Shown here: in pieces, positions 55,196-64,000 of the stretch | Numbering within the stretch: position 1 is the first letter of the stretch | Layout of the letters: every line of letters begins with the position of its first letter | NCBI RefSeq assembly: GCF_010726245.1 | Contig: NZ_AP022561.1 | Coordinates: 5,642,001 to 5,706,000 of the forward strand | Source of the DNA: Mycolicibacterium aichiense | Lineage (GTDB): Bacteria; Actinomycetota; Actinomycetes; Mycobacteriales; Mycobacteriaceae | Direction: 5' to 3' | Length of the DNA: 64,000 nt | The notes under the pieces: generated by a model | Databases searched by the model: none | What the model was told of the DNA's origin: nothing | Seen by the model: only the letters and a program-made list of their open reading frames with translations | Translations under genes and position numbers: made by a program

Positions 55196-56236
55196 ATGGG
55201 CACCATGCGGGCGGAACGCTTCTACGCCGACACCAAAACTGTTGCGCTGGAAGATGTCCCGATCCCCGAGCCGGGCGAGGGTGAGGTGCTGGTCAAGGTG
55301 GCGTTCTGCGGCATCTGCCACTCCGACCTCAGCCTGATCAACGGCACGTTCCCCGCCCAGCGTCCGGTGGTGACCCAGGGCCACGAGGCGTCCGGAACCA
55401 TCGCGAAACTCGGTCCCGGTGTGACCGGCTGGTCCGAGGGTGACCGGGTGGTCGTCGCCGCGGGCCGGCCCTGCGGGCAGTGCGTCAACTGCCGGCGCGG
55501 AGACATGGCCACCTGCCTGCGGTTGCAGCTGATGGCGTTCGCCTATGACGGCGCCTGGGCGGAATACACCGTCGCGCAGGCCGCCGGACTGACCCGCGTA
55601 CCGGACAACGTGCCACTGGAGCAGGCCGCGATCCTCGCCGACGCGGTATCCACCCCGTTCGGAGCGGTGGTCAACACCGGCAAGGTGGTCATCGGGGAAT
55701 CGGTCGGCGTGTGGGGCGTCGGCGGTGTCGGCACGCACATCGTCCAGCTGGCGCGGCTGGTCGGAGCGGTTCCGATTGTCGCGGTCGACCTCAACCCTGC
55801 GGTCCGCGACCGCGCGCTGGAACTCGGCGCCGATTACGCATTCGACTCGCGCGACCCGGATCTCGCCGACAAGCTCGCCGAGGCCACCGGCGGGCGCGGA
55901 CTCGATGTCGCGTTCGACGCCGTCGGATTGAAGGTCACTTTCGAGCAGGCGCTGAACTCGCTGACCGGCGGCGGCCGGCTGGTGGGGGTCGGTATGAGCG
56001 CCGAATCCCCCACCGTGGGGCCGACGTCGATGTTCGGCCTGACCCGACGCCAGGTGCTCGGGCATCTCGGCTACCACAACAAGGACATCGAGACGCTGGC
56101 GCAGCTGGTGTCCCGTGGCCGATTGGATCTGTCCCGCTCGATCAGCCAGATCATCCCGCTCGAAGACATCGCCGACGGCATCCGCATTCTCGAAACTGCC
56201 GAAGGCAATCCGATCAGGGTGCTCGTCCAACCGTGA
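55196..56236 (+). CDS. Zinc-dependent alcohol dehydrogenase (MDR superfamily)
   Basis: 346 residues; CAGGAGG 5 nt before the ATG. Catalytic zinc site CGICHSD and GHEASG; structural zinc CGQCVNCRRGDMATC; cofactor motif GVWGVGGVGTHIVQLARLVGA. It would interconvert alcohols and aldehydes with NAD(P). First gene of a coupled trio with a methyltransferase and a TIGR03085 protein. Confidence 0.93.
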   Translation: MGTMRAERFYADTKTVALEDVPIPEPGEGEVLVKVAFCGICHSDLSLINGTFPAQRPVVTQGHEASGTIAKLGPGVTGWSEGDRVVVAAGRPCGQCVNCRRGDMATCLRLQLMAFAYDGAWAEYTVAQAAGLTRVPDNVPLEQAAILADAVSTPFGAVVNTGKVVIGESVGVWGVGGVGTHIVQLARLVGAVPIVAVDLNPAVRDRALELGADYAFDSRDPDLADKLAEATGGRGLDVAFDAVGLKVTFEQALNSLTGGGRLVGVGMSAESPTVGPTSMFGLTRRQVLGHLGYHNKDIETLAQLVSRGRLDLSRSISQIIPLEDIADGIRILETAEGNPIRVLVQP

Positions 56237-57093
56237 GCGCCGCCGCTGGGACCGCTCTCGGCCCGATGGTGATCGTGGCGGCCGACCAGCACGAGCCGAC
56301 CCCACTGGTGCGCGATCCGTGGGCCGCAGGTCTGCTTCCCGCTCCGACCCGCTTCATCGCAGCAGCCACTCGCTGGTCGCCGGTGCGCCGGGTGTTGCGG
56401 GCGGCGACCGCCCGACAGATCGCCGACGGCTGGGCCGGCTTCCTGTGCCGCAAACGCTACATCGACGATCAGCTCGACGCGGCGGTCGCCAAGGGTGTTG
56501 ATGCTGTGGTAATTCTCGGCGCCGGTTATGACACCCGGGCCTATCGGATGCCGGCGCTTGCCGGAGTTCCGGTGTGCGAGGTCGACCTGCCGGCCAATAC
56601 CGCGCGCAAGGCCGCCGCGGTGCGTCGTACATTCGGCCGCGTCCCGGACAACGTGACCCTGCTACCGGTGGACTTTGAGACCGATGATCTCGCAGACGTC
56701 CTGCAGCGCAACGGGTTCAGCGCCCAGCAGCGGACGTTCTACGTATGGGAGGCGGTCACCCAATACCTGACCGAACCGGCAGTGCGTAGGACGTTGGACT
56801 ACCTCTCGCACGCAGGGTCCGGCAGCGGACTGACGTTCACGTTCATCCGTGCGGATTTTCTGACCGGGCAGCAGTTGTACGGCGCGCAGCGGGCCCGAAA
56901 GCAGTTCGTGGTCGACAAACCCCTGTGGCGGTTCGGGCTGAACCCCGCCGATGTCTCGCCCCTACTGGCCGAATACGGCTGGCGTGAGATCGATCAGGTC
57001 GGTCCGGCCGAGTACACGGCCCGCTACCTGCGGCCGGCCGGACGCACCGACGTGGTGTCCGAGATCGAACGAGCCGTGTATGCCGAGCACTGA
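56233..57093 (+). CDS. SAM-dependent methyltransferase, leucine-carboxyl-methyltransferase-like
   Basis: 286 residues from GTG overlapping the ADH stop (GTGA). Motifs QHEPTPLVRDPWAAGLLP, SAM-binding VVILGAGYDTRAYRMP, CEVDLPANTARK and FYVWEAVTQYL. It belongs to the same broad family as the gene at 21522-22457, but is clearly a distant member. Substrate unknown. Confidence 0.9.
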   Translation: MSAAAGTALGPMVIVAADQHEPTPLVRDPWAAGLLPAPTRFIAAATRWSPVRRVLRAATARQIADGWAGFLCRKRYIDDQLDAAVAKGVDAVVILGAGYDTRAYRMPALAGVPVCEVDLPANTARKAAAVRRTFGRVPDNVTLLPVDFETDDLADVLQRNGFSAQQRTFYVWEAVTQYLTEPAVRRTLDYLSHAGSGSGLTFTFIRADFLTGQQLYGAQRARKQFVVDKPLWRFGLNPADVSPLLAEYGWREIDQVGPAEYTARYLRPAGRTDVVSEIERAVYAEH

Positions 57094-57727
57094 TCCGCCG
57101 TTCGACACCCGGGAGCGGGTGGCGCTGTGCGATCTCTTCGAACGTCTCGGCCCGGACGCGCCCACCCTGCTCGACGGGTTCACCACCAAGCACCTCGCCG
57201 CCCACCTGCTGCTGCGCGAGCGCGACCCGATTGCCGCGCCCTGTCTGGTTCTCCCCGGACCGCCCGCGCGGTTCGCCGAGCGGCGCACCGCGGCACTGGT
57301 CCAACACCGGGACTTCTCCTGGCTCGTGGACCGGCTGCGGTCCGGTCCACCCTTCGGCTTCTTCCGGCTGAGCTGGGTGCGCGACTTCCCCAGTCTCAAC
57401 GAGTTCTTCGTCCACCACGAGGACGTCCGGCGAGCCAATGGTGAGGGCCCGCGGACGGACCTGACCGCCGACCTGCAGGCCGCGCTGTGGCGAAATGTCG
57501 AGCGCGGCAGCCGCTTCCTGGCCCGCCGGGTGCGCACTATCGGCGTGGACCTGATCTGGGATACACACCGCTGTCGCGCCCGCCCTGGCGACCCGGTCGT
57601 CGAGCTCAGCGGCGCGCCCGGTGAGCTCCTGCTGTACCTGTTCGGCCGTCAGGATGCGGCACGCGTTGACGTCCTCGGGCCGCCGGATGCCGTCGCAGCG
57701 GTGCGGCGCGCACGGTTCGGGATGTGA
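57080..57727 (+). CDS. TIGR03085-family metal-binding protein (mycothiol-transferase/DinB fold)
   Basis: 215 residues from ATG at 57080, overlapping the methyltransferase by 14 bp. Signatures: DTRERVALCDLFERLGPDAPTL, TTKHLAAHLLLRERDP, LNEFFVHHEDVRRANG and a C-terminal GAPGELLLYLFGR. Members share the maleylpyruvate-isomerase N-terminal metal-binding fold and may act with mycothiol. Confidence 0.9.
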   Translation: MPSTDPPFDTRERVALCDLFERLGPDAPTLLDGFTTKHLAAHLLLRERDPIAAPCLVLPGPPARFAERRTAALVQHRDFSWLVDRLRSGPPFGFFRLSWVRDFPSLNEFFVHHEDVRRANGEGPRTDLTADLQAALWRNVERGSRFLARRVRTIGVDLIWDTHRCRARPGDPVVELSGAPGELLLYLFGRQDAARVDVLGPPDAVAAVRRARFGM

Positions 57728-57780
57728 GGGCGCCGTCCTCTGGGCGCACGCGACGTTCGGCAGAAAGTGTGGATGGTGAC

Positions 57781-57803
57781 TAGGCTGGCGTCTTGCGGAA
57801 GGA
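57781..57803 (+). promoter_or_regulatory. Predicted promoter and ribosome site of the uracil-catabolism operon
   Basis: A TAGGCT -10 box at 57781-57786 and GGAAGGA at 57797-57803, 6 nt before the ATG at 57810. Confidence 0.45.
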
Positions 57804-57809
57804 GCGCAC

Positions 57810-59084
57810 ATGTCCGCCGAAGCGCCGTCACCGGCCGCGCCGAAGGGCCAGCCCGGGCATATCCGGCTGACATCGCATCACGGCGCCGACGACGCCCTGC
57901 CGATCAGCTGGGGCGCGGCCACCCCCGCCGAGCGCGGTCCGCTGATCGGCACCACCAGTACCCGCAGTCACCGCAACGTCGTTGGTACCCATAGCGGTTC
58001 ATACAGCGTGTATCGCGCGCTGGCAGTGGCCGCCGGAGCGCTGTCACGCGAGCATCGGGCCGACCTGACCAACACCGCGCCCACCGACAGCATCGGCCCC
58101 TACCCGCAATGGAGTCGTCCCGAGGCAATCGTCAGCCTCGACCCGTGGGGGGCGATGGTGGCCGACGCGTTCGCCGCCGAACTGGCCGCCGGACACGACA
58201 TCCGGCCGACCATCGCGGTGACCAAAGCTCACGTGATACTTCCGGAGATCGCCGACGCCATCGACAAGGGGCGGCTGGTCCCGGACGGCCGGTTCTTGTT
58301 GCCCGGCGGCGCGGCGCTGGTGACCAAGGCCGCGATCGAGCCGGTCTGGTATCTGCCTGGTGTCGCCGAGCGTTTCGGGTGCAGCGAGGCGCATCTCCGC
58401 CGGGTCCTGTTCGAAGAGACCGGGGGCATGTACCCCGAGCTGGTCACGCGAAGCGATCTCGAGGTCTTCCTTCCCCCCATCGGGGGGCAGACCCTCTACA
58501 TCTTCGGCAACGCCCACGATCTCGCCGACCCCTCAGTGGAACTGACGGCTCGGGTTCACGACGAATGCAACGGCTCAGATGTGTTCGGCTCCGACATCTG
58601 TACCTGCCGGCCGTATCTGACGCACGCGATCGAGGAATGCATCCTCGGTGCCCAGCGCGGCGGCGTCGGGCTGGTCGCCTACTCCCGCAAGGAAGGTCGT
58701 GCGCTCGGCGAGGTGACCAAGTTCCTGGTCTACAACGCCCGCAAGCGTCAGCAGGGCGGCGACACCGCCGAGGCATACTTCGCCCGCACCGAATGCGTTG
58801 CGGGAGTGCAGGACATGCGATTCCAGGAGTTGATGCCCGACGTACTGCACTGGCTGGGCATCCAGAAGATCCACCGCCTGGTGTCGATGAGCAACATGAA
58901 GTACGACGCGATCGTCGGCTCCGGGATCGAGGTCGGCGAGCGGGTCAACATCCCCGACGAGTTGATCCCGGCCGACGCTCGGGTGGAGATCGACGCCAAA
59001 ATGGCTGCAGGCTACTTCACGCCCGGTCCGGTTCCGGATGCCGCCGAATTGAAGAAGGCCAAGGGCCGCGGGCTGGAGCATTGA
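57810..59084 (+). CDS. URC1-type GTP cyclohydrolase II homologue (uracil catabolism)
   Basis: 424 residues. A C-terminal GCH II-like domain has the zinc Cys in VHDECNGSDVFGSDICTCRPYL and the substrate loop YSRKEGRALGEVTKFL where riboflavin enzymes have RQEGRGIG. A 200-residue N-terminal extension (WGAATPAERGPLIGTT...THSGSYSVYRALAVAAG) is typical of the URC1 family. In yeast, URC1 acts in an alternative pyrimidine-degradation route. Here it overlaps a URC4 gene (TGATG), followed by uracil phosphoribosyltransferase, which fixes the assignment. Confidence 0.9.
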   Translation: MSAEAPSPAAPKGQPGHIRLTSHHGADDALPISWGAATPAERGPLIGTTSTRSHRNVVGTHSGSYSVYRALAVAAGALSREHRADLTNTAPTDSIGPYPQWSRPEAIVSLDPWGAMVADAFAAELAAGHDIRPTIAVTKAHVILPEIADAIDKGRLVPDGRFLLPGGAALVTKAAIEPVWYLPGVAERFGCSEAHLRRVLFEETGGMYPELVTRSDLEVFLPPIGGQTLYIFGNAHDLADPSVELTARVHDECNGSDVFGSDICTCRPYLTHAIEECILGAQRGGVGLVAYSRKEGRALGEVTKFLVYNARKRQQGGDTAEAYFARTECVAGVQDMRFQELMPDVLHWLGIQKIHRLVSMSNMKYDAIVGSGIEVGERVNIPDELIPADARVEIDAKMAAGYFTPGPVPDAAELKKAKGRGLEH

Positions 59085-60301
59085 TGGGCGCCGCGATCGA
59101 GGTCGACGTGGACAGCCCGGCGGGGGCGGCCGCTGCGCTGCGCAGTACTCGCGCCGTCCGTGAGCGGGCGGGATTGTTGACCGAACGCGCCCGCGCAGGC
59201 GATTCGCGGTGGTTCACGGTGCACGACGATGCACTGGACGCGGCCGCCGAATCGGTCGCCGAGGTCACCCGTCGACACTATCCGGATCTGCAGGTCCCGT
59301 TCCACAGCCGCTGGCGCCATTTCGAGGCCGGCGGTGTCGATCGCAGGGCTGAGCTACTCAGCCGCGCCGAGGCCACGGCGCTGGTCGACCTCACCGTGGT
59401 CAGCGTGCTGCTCGACGCCGGCGCCGGCCCGTCCTGGTCCTATGTCGAACCGGGGACGGGGCTACAGCTGAGCCGTTCAGAAGGCTTGGGGGTGGCGAGC
59501 TTTCACGCCTTTGCCTCGGGACTGTTCTCCTCCCACCCGGACGATCCGCTGCGGGTCGACACCGCCGGGCTGGCAGGGCTCACCGAACAGCGGCTTGCCG
59601 ACGCGTTCCAGGTCGACGGCACGAATCCGCTCGTCGGCCTCGACGGCCGGGTGGCGATCCTGCACCGGCTGGGTGCGGTCACCGCCGCCCAACCGGAGGT
59701 ATTCGGCGCCGATGGCCGCCCGGGCGGATTGGTCCACGCCGTGGGGGGCAGCTCAGCCCGCGCATCCGAGCTGTTGTCGATGGTGCTGGACTCGCTGGCG
59801 CCAATTTGGCCGGGCGGCAGCATGATCGGTGACGAACCCCTCGGCGACTGCTGGCGGCACTCCGCGCTGGACGGTCCCGGCCTGACCGCGGGATGGATGC
59901 CGTTTCACAAACTCTCGCAGTGGCTCACGTACTCGCTGCTGGAGCCGTTCAGCTGGGCCGGGATCACCGTGACCGATCTCGACGAGCTGACCGGGCTGCC
60001 CGAGTACCGCAACGGTGGACTGCTGCTGGACAGCGGTGTTCTCCGGTTGCGCAACAGCGCGGATGCCACTCGAAGTGTCAGCGTCGCAGACGAATTGGTG
60101 GTCGAGTGGCGCGCGCTGACCGTCACACTGCTCGACGAGCTCGCTCCCCTGGTCCGTCGGCGGCTCGGCGTCGACGCCGACCAGATGCCACTGGCGCGGG
60201 TCTTGGAGGGCGGCACCTGGGCGGCAGGCAGGACACTCGCTCAGCAGCTGCGCGGCGGCCTCCCGCCGCTGTCCATCGCCAGCGATGGCACAGTGTTCTG
60301 A
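59084..60301 (+). CDS. URC4 (DUF1688) protein of uracil catabolism
   Basis: 405 residues. DUF1688 signatures: [82 protein letters not shown] and [15 protein letters not shown]. The family is essential for the yeast URC pathway, though its reaction is not established. Starts within the URC1 stop and ends within the upp start (both TGATG), so the three proteins are tightly co-translated. Confidence 0.93.
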   Translation: MGAAIEVDVDSPAGAAAALRSTRAVRERAGLLTERARAGDSRWFTVHDDALDAAAESVAEVTRRHYPDLQVPFHSRWRHFEAGGVDRRAELLSRAEATALVDLTVVSVLLDAGAGPSWSYVEPGTGLQLSRSEGLGVASFHAFASGLFSSHPDDPLRVDTAGLAGLTEQRLADAFQVDGTNPLVGLDGRVAILHRLGAVTAAQPEVFGADGRPGGLVHAVGGSSARASELLSMVLDSLAPIWPGGSMIGDEPLGDCWRHSALDGPGLTAGWMPFHKLSQWLTYSLLEPFSWAGITVTDLDELTGLPEYRNGGLLLDSGVLRLRNSADATRSVSVADELVVEWRALTVTLLDELAPLVRRRLGVDADQMPLARVLEGGTWAAGRTLAQQLRGGLPPLSIASDGTVF

Positions 60302-60930
60302 TGCGCGACGTCCACGTCATCGGCCATCCACTGGTGCAGCACAAGCTGACCCTGATGCGGCGCAAGGTCACGTCCACCAACACGTTCCGCAGGCTGGCCA
60401 ACGAGATGGCCACGCTGCTGGCCTACGAGGTGCTACGTGACACCCCGACCCACGACATCGTGGTGGAAACCCCGCTGGAGACCACCACCGGCACCGTCAT
60501 CGATGGTAAGAAGCTGGTCTTTGTCGCCATCCTGCGAGCCGGCACCGGCATCCTCGATGGGATGCTGACCGTCGTGCCCGGAGCCCGGATCGGACACATC
60601 GGGCTGTACCGGGATCCGAAAACCCGTGTTGCCGTGGAGTATTACTTCAAGATGCCCAGCGACCTACACGAGCGCGAGGTGGTCGTGGTCGACCCGATGC
60701 TGGCCACCGGCAACTCGGCGGTGGCGGCCGTGGATCGCCTCAAGGAATTTCGGCCCCGGTCCATCAAGTTCGTCTGCCTACTCACCTGCCCGGAAGGGAT
60801 CGCCGTCATGCACGATGCCCATCCGGAGGTACCGATCTACACCGCGGCGGTGGACCGCGGACTCGACGAGCATGGCTACATCGTGCCGGGTCTCGGCGAC
60901 GCCGGGGATCGGCTGTTCGGCACGAAATAG
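60301..60930 (+). CDS. upp: Uracil phosphoribosyltransferase
   Basis: 209 residues. [28 protein letters not shown], and the PRPP loop [22 protein letters not shown]. It makes UMP from uracil and PRPP. In the URC operon it corresponds to URC6 and supplies the phosphoribosylated intermediate that the pathway breaks down, rather than serving only salvage. Confidence 0.95.
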   Translation: MRDVHVIGHPLVQHKLTLMRRKVTSTNTFRRLANEMATLLAYEVLRDTPTHDIVVETPLETTTGTVIDGKKLVFVAILRAGTGILDGMLTVVPGARIGHIGLYRDPKTRVAVEYYFKMPSDLHEREVVVVDPMLATGNSAVAAVDRLKEFRPRSIKFVCLLTCPEGIAVMHDAHPEVPIYTAAVDRGLDEHGYIVPGLGDAGDRLFGTK

Positions 60931-60955
60931 GCTCCGCGCCAGCAATCCTGGCCCG

Positions 60956-62500
60956 CTAGCCGGTGTAGTTCATGGTGGTCATCATTCCGGCCTCCATGTG
61001 ATATGCGTTGTGACAGTGCAGCATCCATTCTCCGGGGTTGTCCGCGATCATCCGCACCGCCACCGTCTGCATCGGTTTGACGATCACGGTGTCCTTCCGC
61101 GGCCCCGTGCTGCCATCGGGTTTGAGCACCTGGAAGGTGTGGCCGTGCAGGTGCATCGGATGCCACATCATGGAGTCGTTGACAAAGGTCAGCGTGATGT
61201 TCTGGCCCCGGTGGACCTGCAACGGAACCGTCTGGTCATAGGGCCTGCCGTTGATCATCCAGTCGTAGCGCATCATCATGCCCGACAGCCGAACCTGCAA
61301 CGCATGATCGCTGGTGGCCGGTAGCTGGACTTCCGTTGCGGCAGTGAAGGTGTCGACCGTTCCGACCCGTCCGGTGAGTTGCGTGGGCCGGAACGCGGCG
61401 TCTGGGGCGCTCCCGCCGCCGGTCGACAACAGCGCACGTGCGACAGCGTTCTTACCCTCGGCGGCGGCAACGAGAGGAAACACCCCGTCGCCCGCGGTCA
61501 CGATGACGTCGTAGCGCTCGCCCATACCGACCAGGAGAGCATCGACATCATCGGGCCGGACGGGAAACCCGTCGGTATGAGTGACGGTCATGCGATGCCC
61601 GGCCAGGGCGACCCGGAACGCGGTATCGGCGGCGGCATTGATGATCCGGATGCGAATGCGGTTCCCGGGTTTCGCGGCGAACGTCGTGGCAGCTGACGGG
61701 ATGCGGCCGTTGACGACGTAGTACGGGTAGCTGACGTCACCGGCGTCGCCGCCGAGCAGGTCACTGCTTCCCACACCGCCGACGCCGGGAACGCCGGGCA
61801 TCGATCCCATACCGCCCATGCCCGGCATGTGTCCCATACCGCCCATCCCCGGCATCTGCATCTGCCCCATGCCGCCCATCGACTGCAGCCCTCGGAAGAT
61901 CTGCTCAGGGCTGGTTCCGACGCCGGATGTCCAGTCGTCGAGCATCACAATCCACTCGGCGTCGTAGCGTCCCGGCTCAGCCGGATCGTCCACGATGACC
62001 GGTACGTACAGGCCGAAATCGGTGTCCAGGCCGGTATGCGGGTGCGCCCAGTACGTTCCGGGATGAGGGGAGCTGAACCGATAGATGAAGCCGGTCGCGG
62101 GTGCGATGTTCGGACTGGCCGGGCTGGCACCGTCCATGTCGTTGCGCAACGCGATCCCGTGCCAGTGCACCGAGGTCGGGTGATCGAGTCCGTTGTCAAC
62201 GGTGACTGCGATGTCGTCACCGACGTTGGCCCTGATCAGCGGACCCGGGACCTGCCCGTTGTAGGCGAATGTGCGTGCCCTGGCCCCGCCGAGGTCGATG
62301 TCGGCGGGGCCGGGGGTCAGGTGGGCGGTGACCGTTCTGCCGGTGTGCGGCCTGGCCGCCTCCGCGGCGTCGATCGCACCCGGCGTCGGGGCGCCTCCGG
62401 TGGGCCCGGAGTTGGCTGACCGACCACAGGCCACCAACGCCGCGCCTCCGAGGACTCCCGCGGCTAGGAAGCCGCGCCGGGTGAGCGCCTGTCGACTCAT
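60956..62500 (-). CDS. mmcO: Multicopper oxidase (MmcO-like), Tat lipoprotein
   Basis: 514 residues. A twin-arginine signal (LTRRGFLAAGVLGG) with lipobox LVACG. Copper ligands: HWHG, HPHTG, HPMHLHGHTF and HCHNAYHMEAGM for the type 1/2/3 sites. A Met/Gly-rich insertion (residues about 212-240, repeats of MPGMGGMG) is typical of cuprous-oxidising enzymes. Likely oxidises Cu(I) outside the membrane and gives copper resistance, as shown for M. tuberculosis MmcO. Divergent from a sensor kinase. Confidence 0.93.
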   Translation of the reverse strand: MSRQALTRRGFLAAGVLGGAALVACGRSANSGPTGGAPTPGAIDAAEAARPHTGRTVTAHLTPGPADIDLGGARARTFAYNGQVPGPLIRANVGDDIAVTVDNGLDHPTSVHWHGIALRNDMDGASPASPNIAPATGFIYRFSSPHPGTYWAHPHTGLDTDFGLYVPVIVDDPAEPGRYDAEWIVMLDDWTSGVGTSPEQIFRGLQSMGGMGQMQMPGMGGMGHMPGMGGMGSMPGVPGVGGVGSSDLLGGDAGDVSYPYYVVNGRIPSAATTFAAKPGNRIRIRIINAAADTAFRVALAGHRMTVTHTDGFPVRPDDVDALLVGMGERYDVIVTAGDGVFPLVAAAEGKNAVARALLSTGGGSAPDAAFRPTQLTGRVGTVDTFTAATEVQLPATSDHALQVRLSGMMMRYDWMINGRPYDQTVPLQVHRGQNITLTFVNDSMMWHPMHLHGHTFQVLKPDGSTGPRKDTVIVKPMQTVAVRMIADNPGEWMLHCHNAYHMEAGMMTTMNYTG

Positions 62501-62626
62501 CACCAATCCTGTCTTCTCGAGGGTTCGTCTTCTAGATTGCGGCGGACCCACAGCGGGTTTGGTGTTGGTTCTGTGAAGATTCGCTCAAGACCCGATCCCG
62601 CGGCGCCGGCGCGGCACGATGAAGAC

Positions 62627-63805
62627 ATGAATCTCTCCTCGCAGGCATTGCCGCGCGTGCCGGGAGCCCTGCTCAGCGGATTCGGCATGCGCCGGCGACT
62701 GCTGCTGGCACAGACTCTGGTCCTCCTCGCCGGCGGGGTGACCACCTGGGTCGTCGCATCAGTGGTGGGGCCACCGTTGTTCCGTGAGCACCTGCACATG
62801 GCCGGCGTCGCCCACGATTCCAACGAGCAGTACCACGCAGAGCAGGCCTACCAGCACGCCACTGCGCTCTCCATCGGGGTGGCGATCACGGTGGCCGCAC
62901 TCACCGCGCTGATCGCGACGGCCTACCTGAGCCGGCGGCTGCAAAAGTCCGTCGCCGAGGTCTCGGCGGCCGCGTCGGCGGTGGCCGAGGGTCGCTACGA
63001 CATCCGTGTCGCACCACCTCGACTCGGCCGGGAATTCGACGAGATGGCAACAGCATTCAACAAGATGGCGGACCGGCTGCAAGCCGTCGAATCGAGCCGG
63101 CGGCAGCTGTTCGGCGATCTCGCTCACGAGATCCGGACACCGGTGGCCGTGCTGGAGGCCTACCTGGAAGCCGTTGAGGACGGCGTGAAAGTCCTTGACC
63201 AGCCGACCATTGCGATGTTGCGGGAGCAGACCGGCCGTCTGGTGCGGTTCTCGGCCGACGCCGCCGCCCTGGCGCAGGCCGAAGAAGCTCATGCCACGAT
63301 CACCCCGGCATGGATCGAGGCCGACGAGGTCGCCCGCTCCGTCGGTGCCGCCCTTGCCGACCGCTACGCCGCGAAGAACGTCGCGCTGAACATTCAGGTG
63401 GGTGAAGGCATCCGGCTCTGGGCCGACCGCCAACGCCTGGCACAGGTGTTGAACAACCTGCTGGACAATGCATTACGTCACACCCCGCCGGGCGGTCGTG
63501 TTCGGCTCACTGTGGGCTCCACGGGCGACGACGTCGACTTCACAGTGAGCGACGACGGCGAGGGTATTGCGGCCGAACACCTTCCGCACGTTTTCGAGCG
63601 CTTCTACCGCGCTGACTCGGCGCGCAATCGCAACCGGGGCGGCTCCGGCATCGGGCTCGCCATCGCCAAGGCATTGACAGAGGCGCACGGCGGCACGATC
63701 ACCGCGACCAGCCCCGGCCCCGGGGCAGGCACCACCTTCACGGTGACGGTCCCCAGCCTGCCGGTAGCCGGGGCTCGCCGCGGCAATCAACGCGAATACG
63801 CGTGA
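62627..63805 (+). CDS. Membrane sensor histidine kinase (HisKA/HATPase), no partner regulator in view
   Basis: 392 residues. TM1 near residues 20-48, a short extracytoplasmic loop rich in His (REHLHMAGVAHDSNEQYHAEQAYQHA), then TM2 near 80-105. HAMP, phosphoacceptor His in FGDLAHEIRTPVAVLEAY, N-box NNLLDNALRHTPPGG, G-boxes DDGEGI and GGSGIGLAIAKAL. The His/Met-containing loop suggests metal sensing, fitting the copper oxidase and DUF305 neighbours. Weak ribosome site; no response regulator adjoins it. Confidence 0.92.
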   Translation: MNLSSQALPRVPGALLSGFGMRRRLLLAQTLVLLAGGVTTWVVASVVGPPLFREHLHMAGVAHDSNEQYHAEQAYQHATALSIGVAITVAALTALIATAYLSRRLQKSVAEVSAAASAVAEGRYDIRVAPPRLGREFDEMATAFNKMADRLQAVESSRRQLFGDLAHEIRTPVAVLEAYLEAVEDGVKVLDQPTIAMLREQTGRLVRFSADAAALAQAEEAHATITPAWIEADEVARSVGAALADRYAAKNVALNIQVGEGIRLWADRQRLAQVLNNLLDNALRHTPPGGRVRLTVGSTGDDVDFTVSDDGEGIAAEHLPHVFERFYRADSARNRNRGGSGIGLAIAKALTEAHGGTITATSPGPGAGTTFTVTVPSLPVAGARRGNQREYA

Positions 63806-63815
63806 GCTTCTCCGA

Positions 63816-64000
63816 CTACAGGGAGCTCAGAATCTGGTTCATGGTGTCGATCTCCTTTTGCTGGCTGGTGGCGATCGACGTGGCGAGGGCGATGGCGTCG
63901 GCGGACTGCCCGTCCTTGATCTCGTTCTGCGCCATGGTGATTGCACCCTGGTGATGCTTGATCATCTGGGTCAGGTACAGCTTGCTGGCCTCGACGCCCT
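63816..64000 (-). CDS. DUF305 family protein, C-terminal part (gene continues beyond window)
   Basis: Minus-strand frame open to the window edge, ending at 63816. The visible 61 residues contain MIKHHQGAITMAQ, the hallmark of DUF305, then E..DGQSADAIALATSI and QKEIDTMNQIL. Such proteins are usually secreted, four-helix, metal-handling proteins found near copper genes. It converges on the sensor kinase with a 10-bp gap. Confidence 0.9.
   Translation of the reverse strand, partial: GVEASKLYLTQMIKHHQGAITMAQNEIKDGQSADAIALATSIATSQQKEIDTMNQILSSL

Noticed and set aside
60938..60952. Short hairpin GCCAG-N5-CTGGC between upp and mmcO as terminator
   Set aside because: Only five base pairs and no U-tract; it could help, but is too weak to annotate.

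Overview
This window is chromosomal DNA from a mycobacterium, most likely a fast-growing environmental species (Mycolicibacterium type). The DNA is GC-rich, GTG starts are frequent, many genes overlap by ATGA/GTGA/TGATG, and several genes look leaderless (a TANNNT -10 box ending 6-7 nt before the start codon). From memory of the M. tuberculosis map, much of the gene order matches the Rv0135c-Rv0158 region: tetR/cyp138, msrA, SnoaL, NAD-epimerase, DUF427, glycosylase, CLC, tetR, methyltransferase, ALDH, SDR, ptpB, fadE2, pnt, tetR. Blocks not expected in M. tuberculosis are interleaved: a fructose PTS, a FUSC transporter, a sulfur-handling pair, a candidate peptide-modification locus and a uracil-catabolism operon. 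No tRNA, rRNA, CRISPR array or insertion sequence was seen.

Layout. 1-9.4 kb: the end of a DUF6286-like gene, a 1827-aa secreted protein with seven 95-aa cadherin/Ig-like repeats and a propeller-like C-terminus, a large ATPase-LuxR regulator and a 101-aa protein. Near-identical 14-bp palindromes sit at the -35 of both minus-strand genes flanking the regulator. 9.4-11.8 kb: a NarL-type two-component pair, then divergent 55-aa and 17-aa ORFs ending in a perfect terminator. 11.8-19.9 kb: fadE2, ptpB, DUF456, LysE and DUF1989 genes, then a fused pntA with pntB and an EamA transporter. 19.8-25.7 kb: HAD, SDR, methyltransferase, TetR, ALDH and TetR. 25.7-34.7 kb: FUSC transporter, pirin, ptsI, and divergently fruR-fruK-fruA-ptsH, a complete fructose phosphotransferase system. 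34.8-37.1 kb: TauE/SafE exporter plus an MBL-rhodanese protein behind CsoR-like operators. 37.2-42 kb: two divergent CLC transporters, AqpZ and Dps.

42-47.2 kb: AlkA-like glycosylase, DUF427, FAD amine oxidase, a cupredoxin lipoprotein, and an epimerase/SnoaL pair behind an exact KstR-consensus site, which suggests a steroid role. 47.4-51.7 kb: msrB-msrA, cyp138 with its divergent TetR, and a zinc alcohol dehydrogenase. 51.8-54.7 kb: the strongest candidate for an undescribed system. It has a 61-aa acidic two-repeat peptide with an early Gly-Gly, followed by a JmjC/cupin oxygenase and a sucrase/ferredoxin-like protein, with a stand-alone C39-like cysteine peptidase transcribed divergently. 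54.7-57.7 kb: PPOX protein and a coupled ADH/methyltransferase/TIGR03085 operon. 57.8-60.9 kb: a translationally coupled URC1-URC4-uracil phosphoribosyltransferase operon for uracil catabolism. 60.9-64 kb: multicopper oxidase, a sensor kinase without a visible partner, and a DUF305 gene cut by the window edge.
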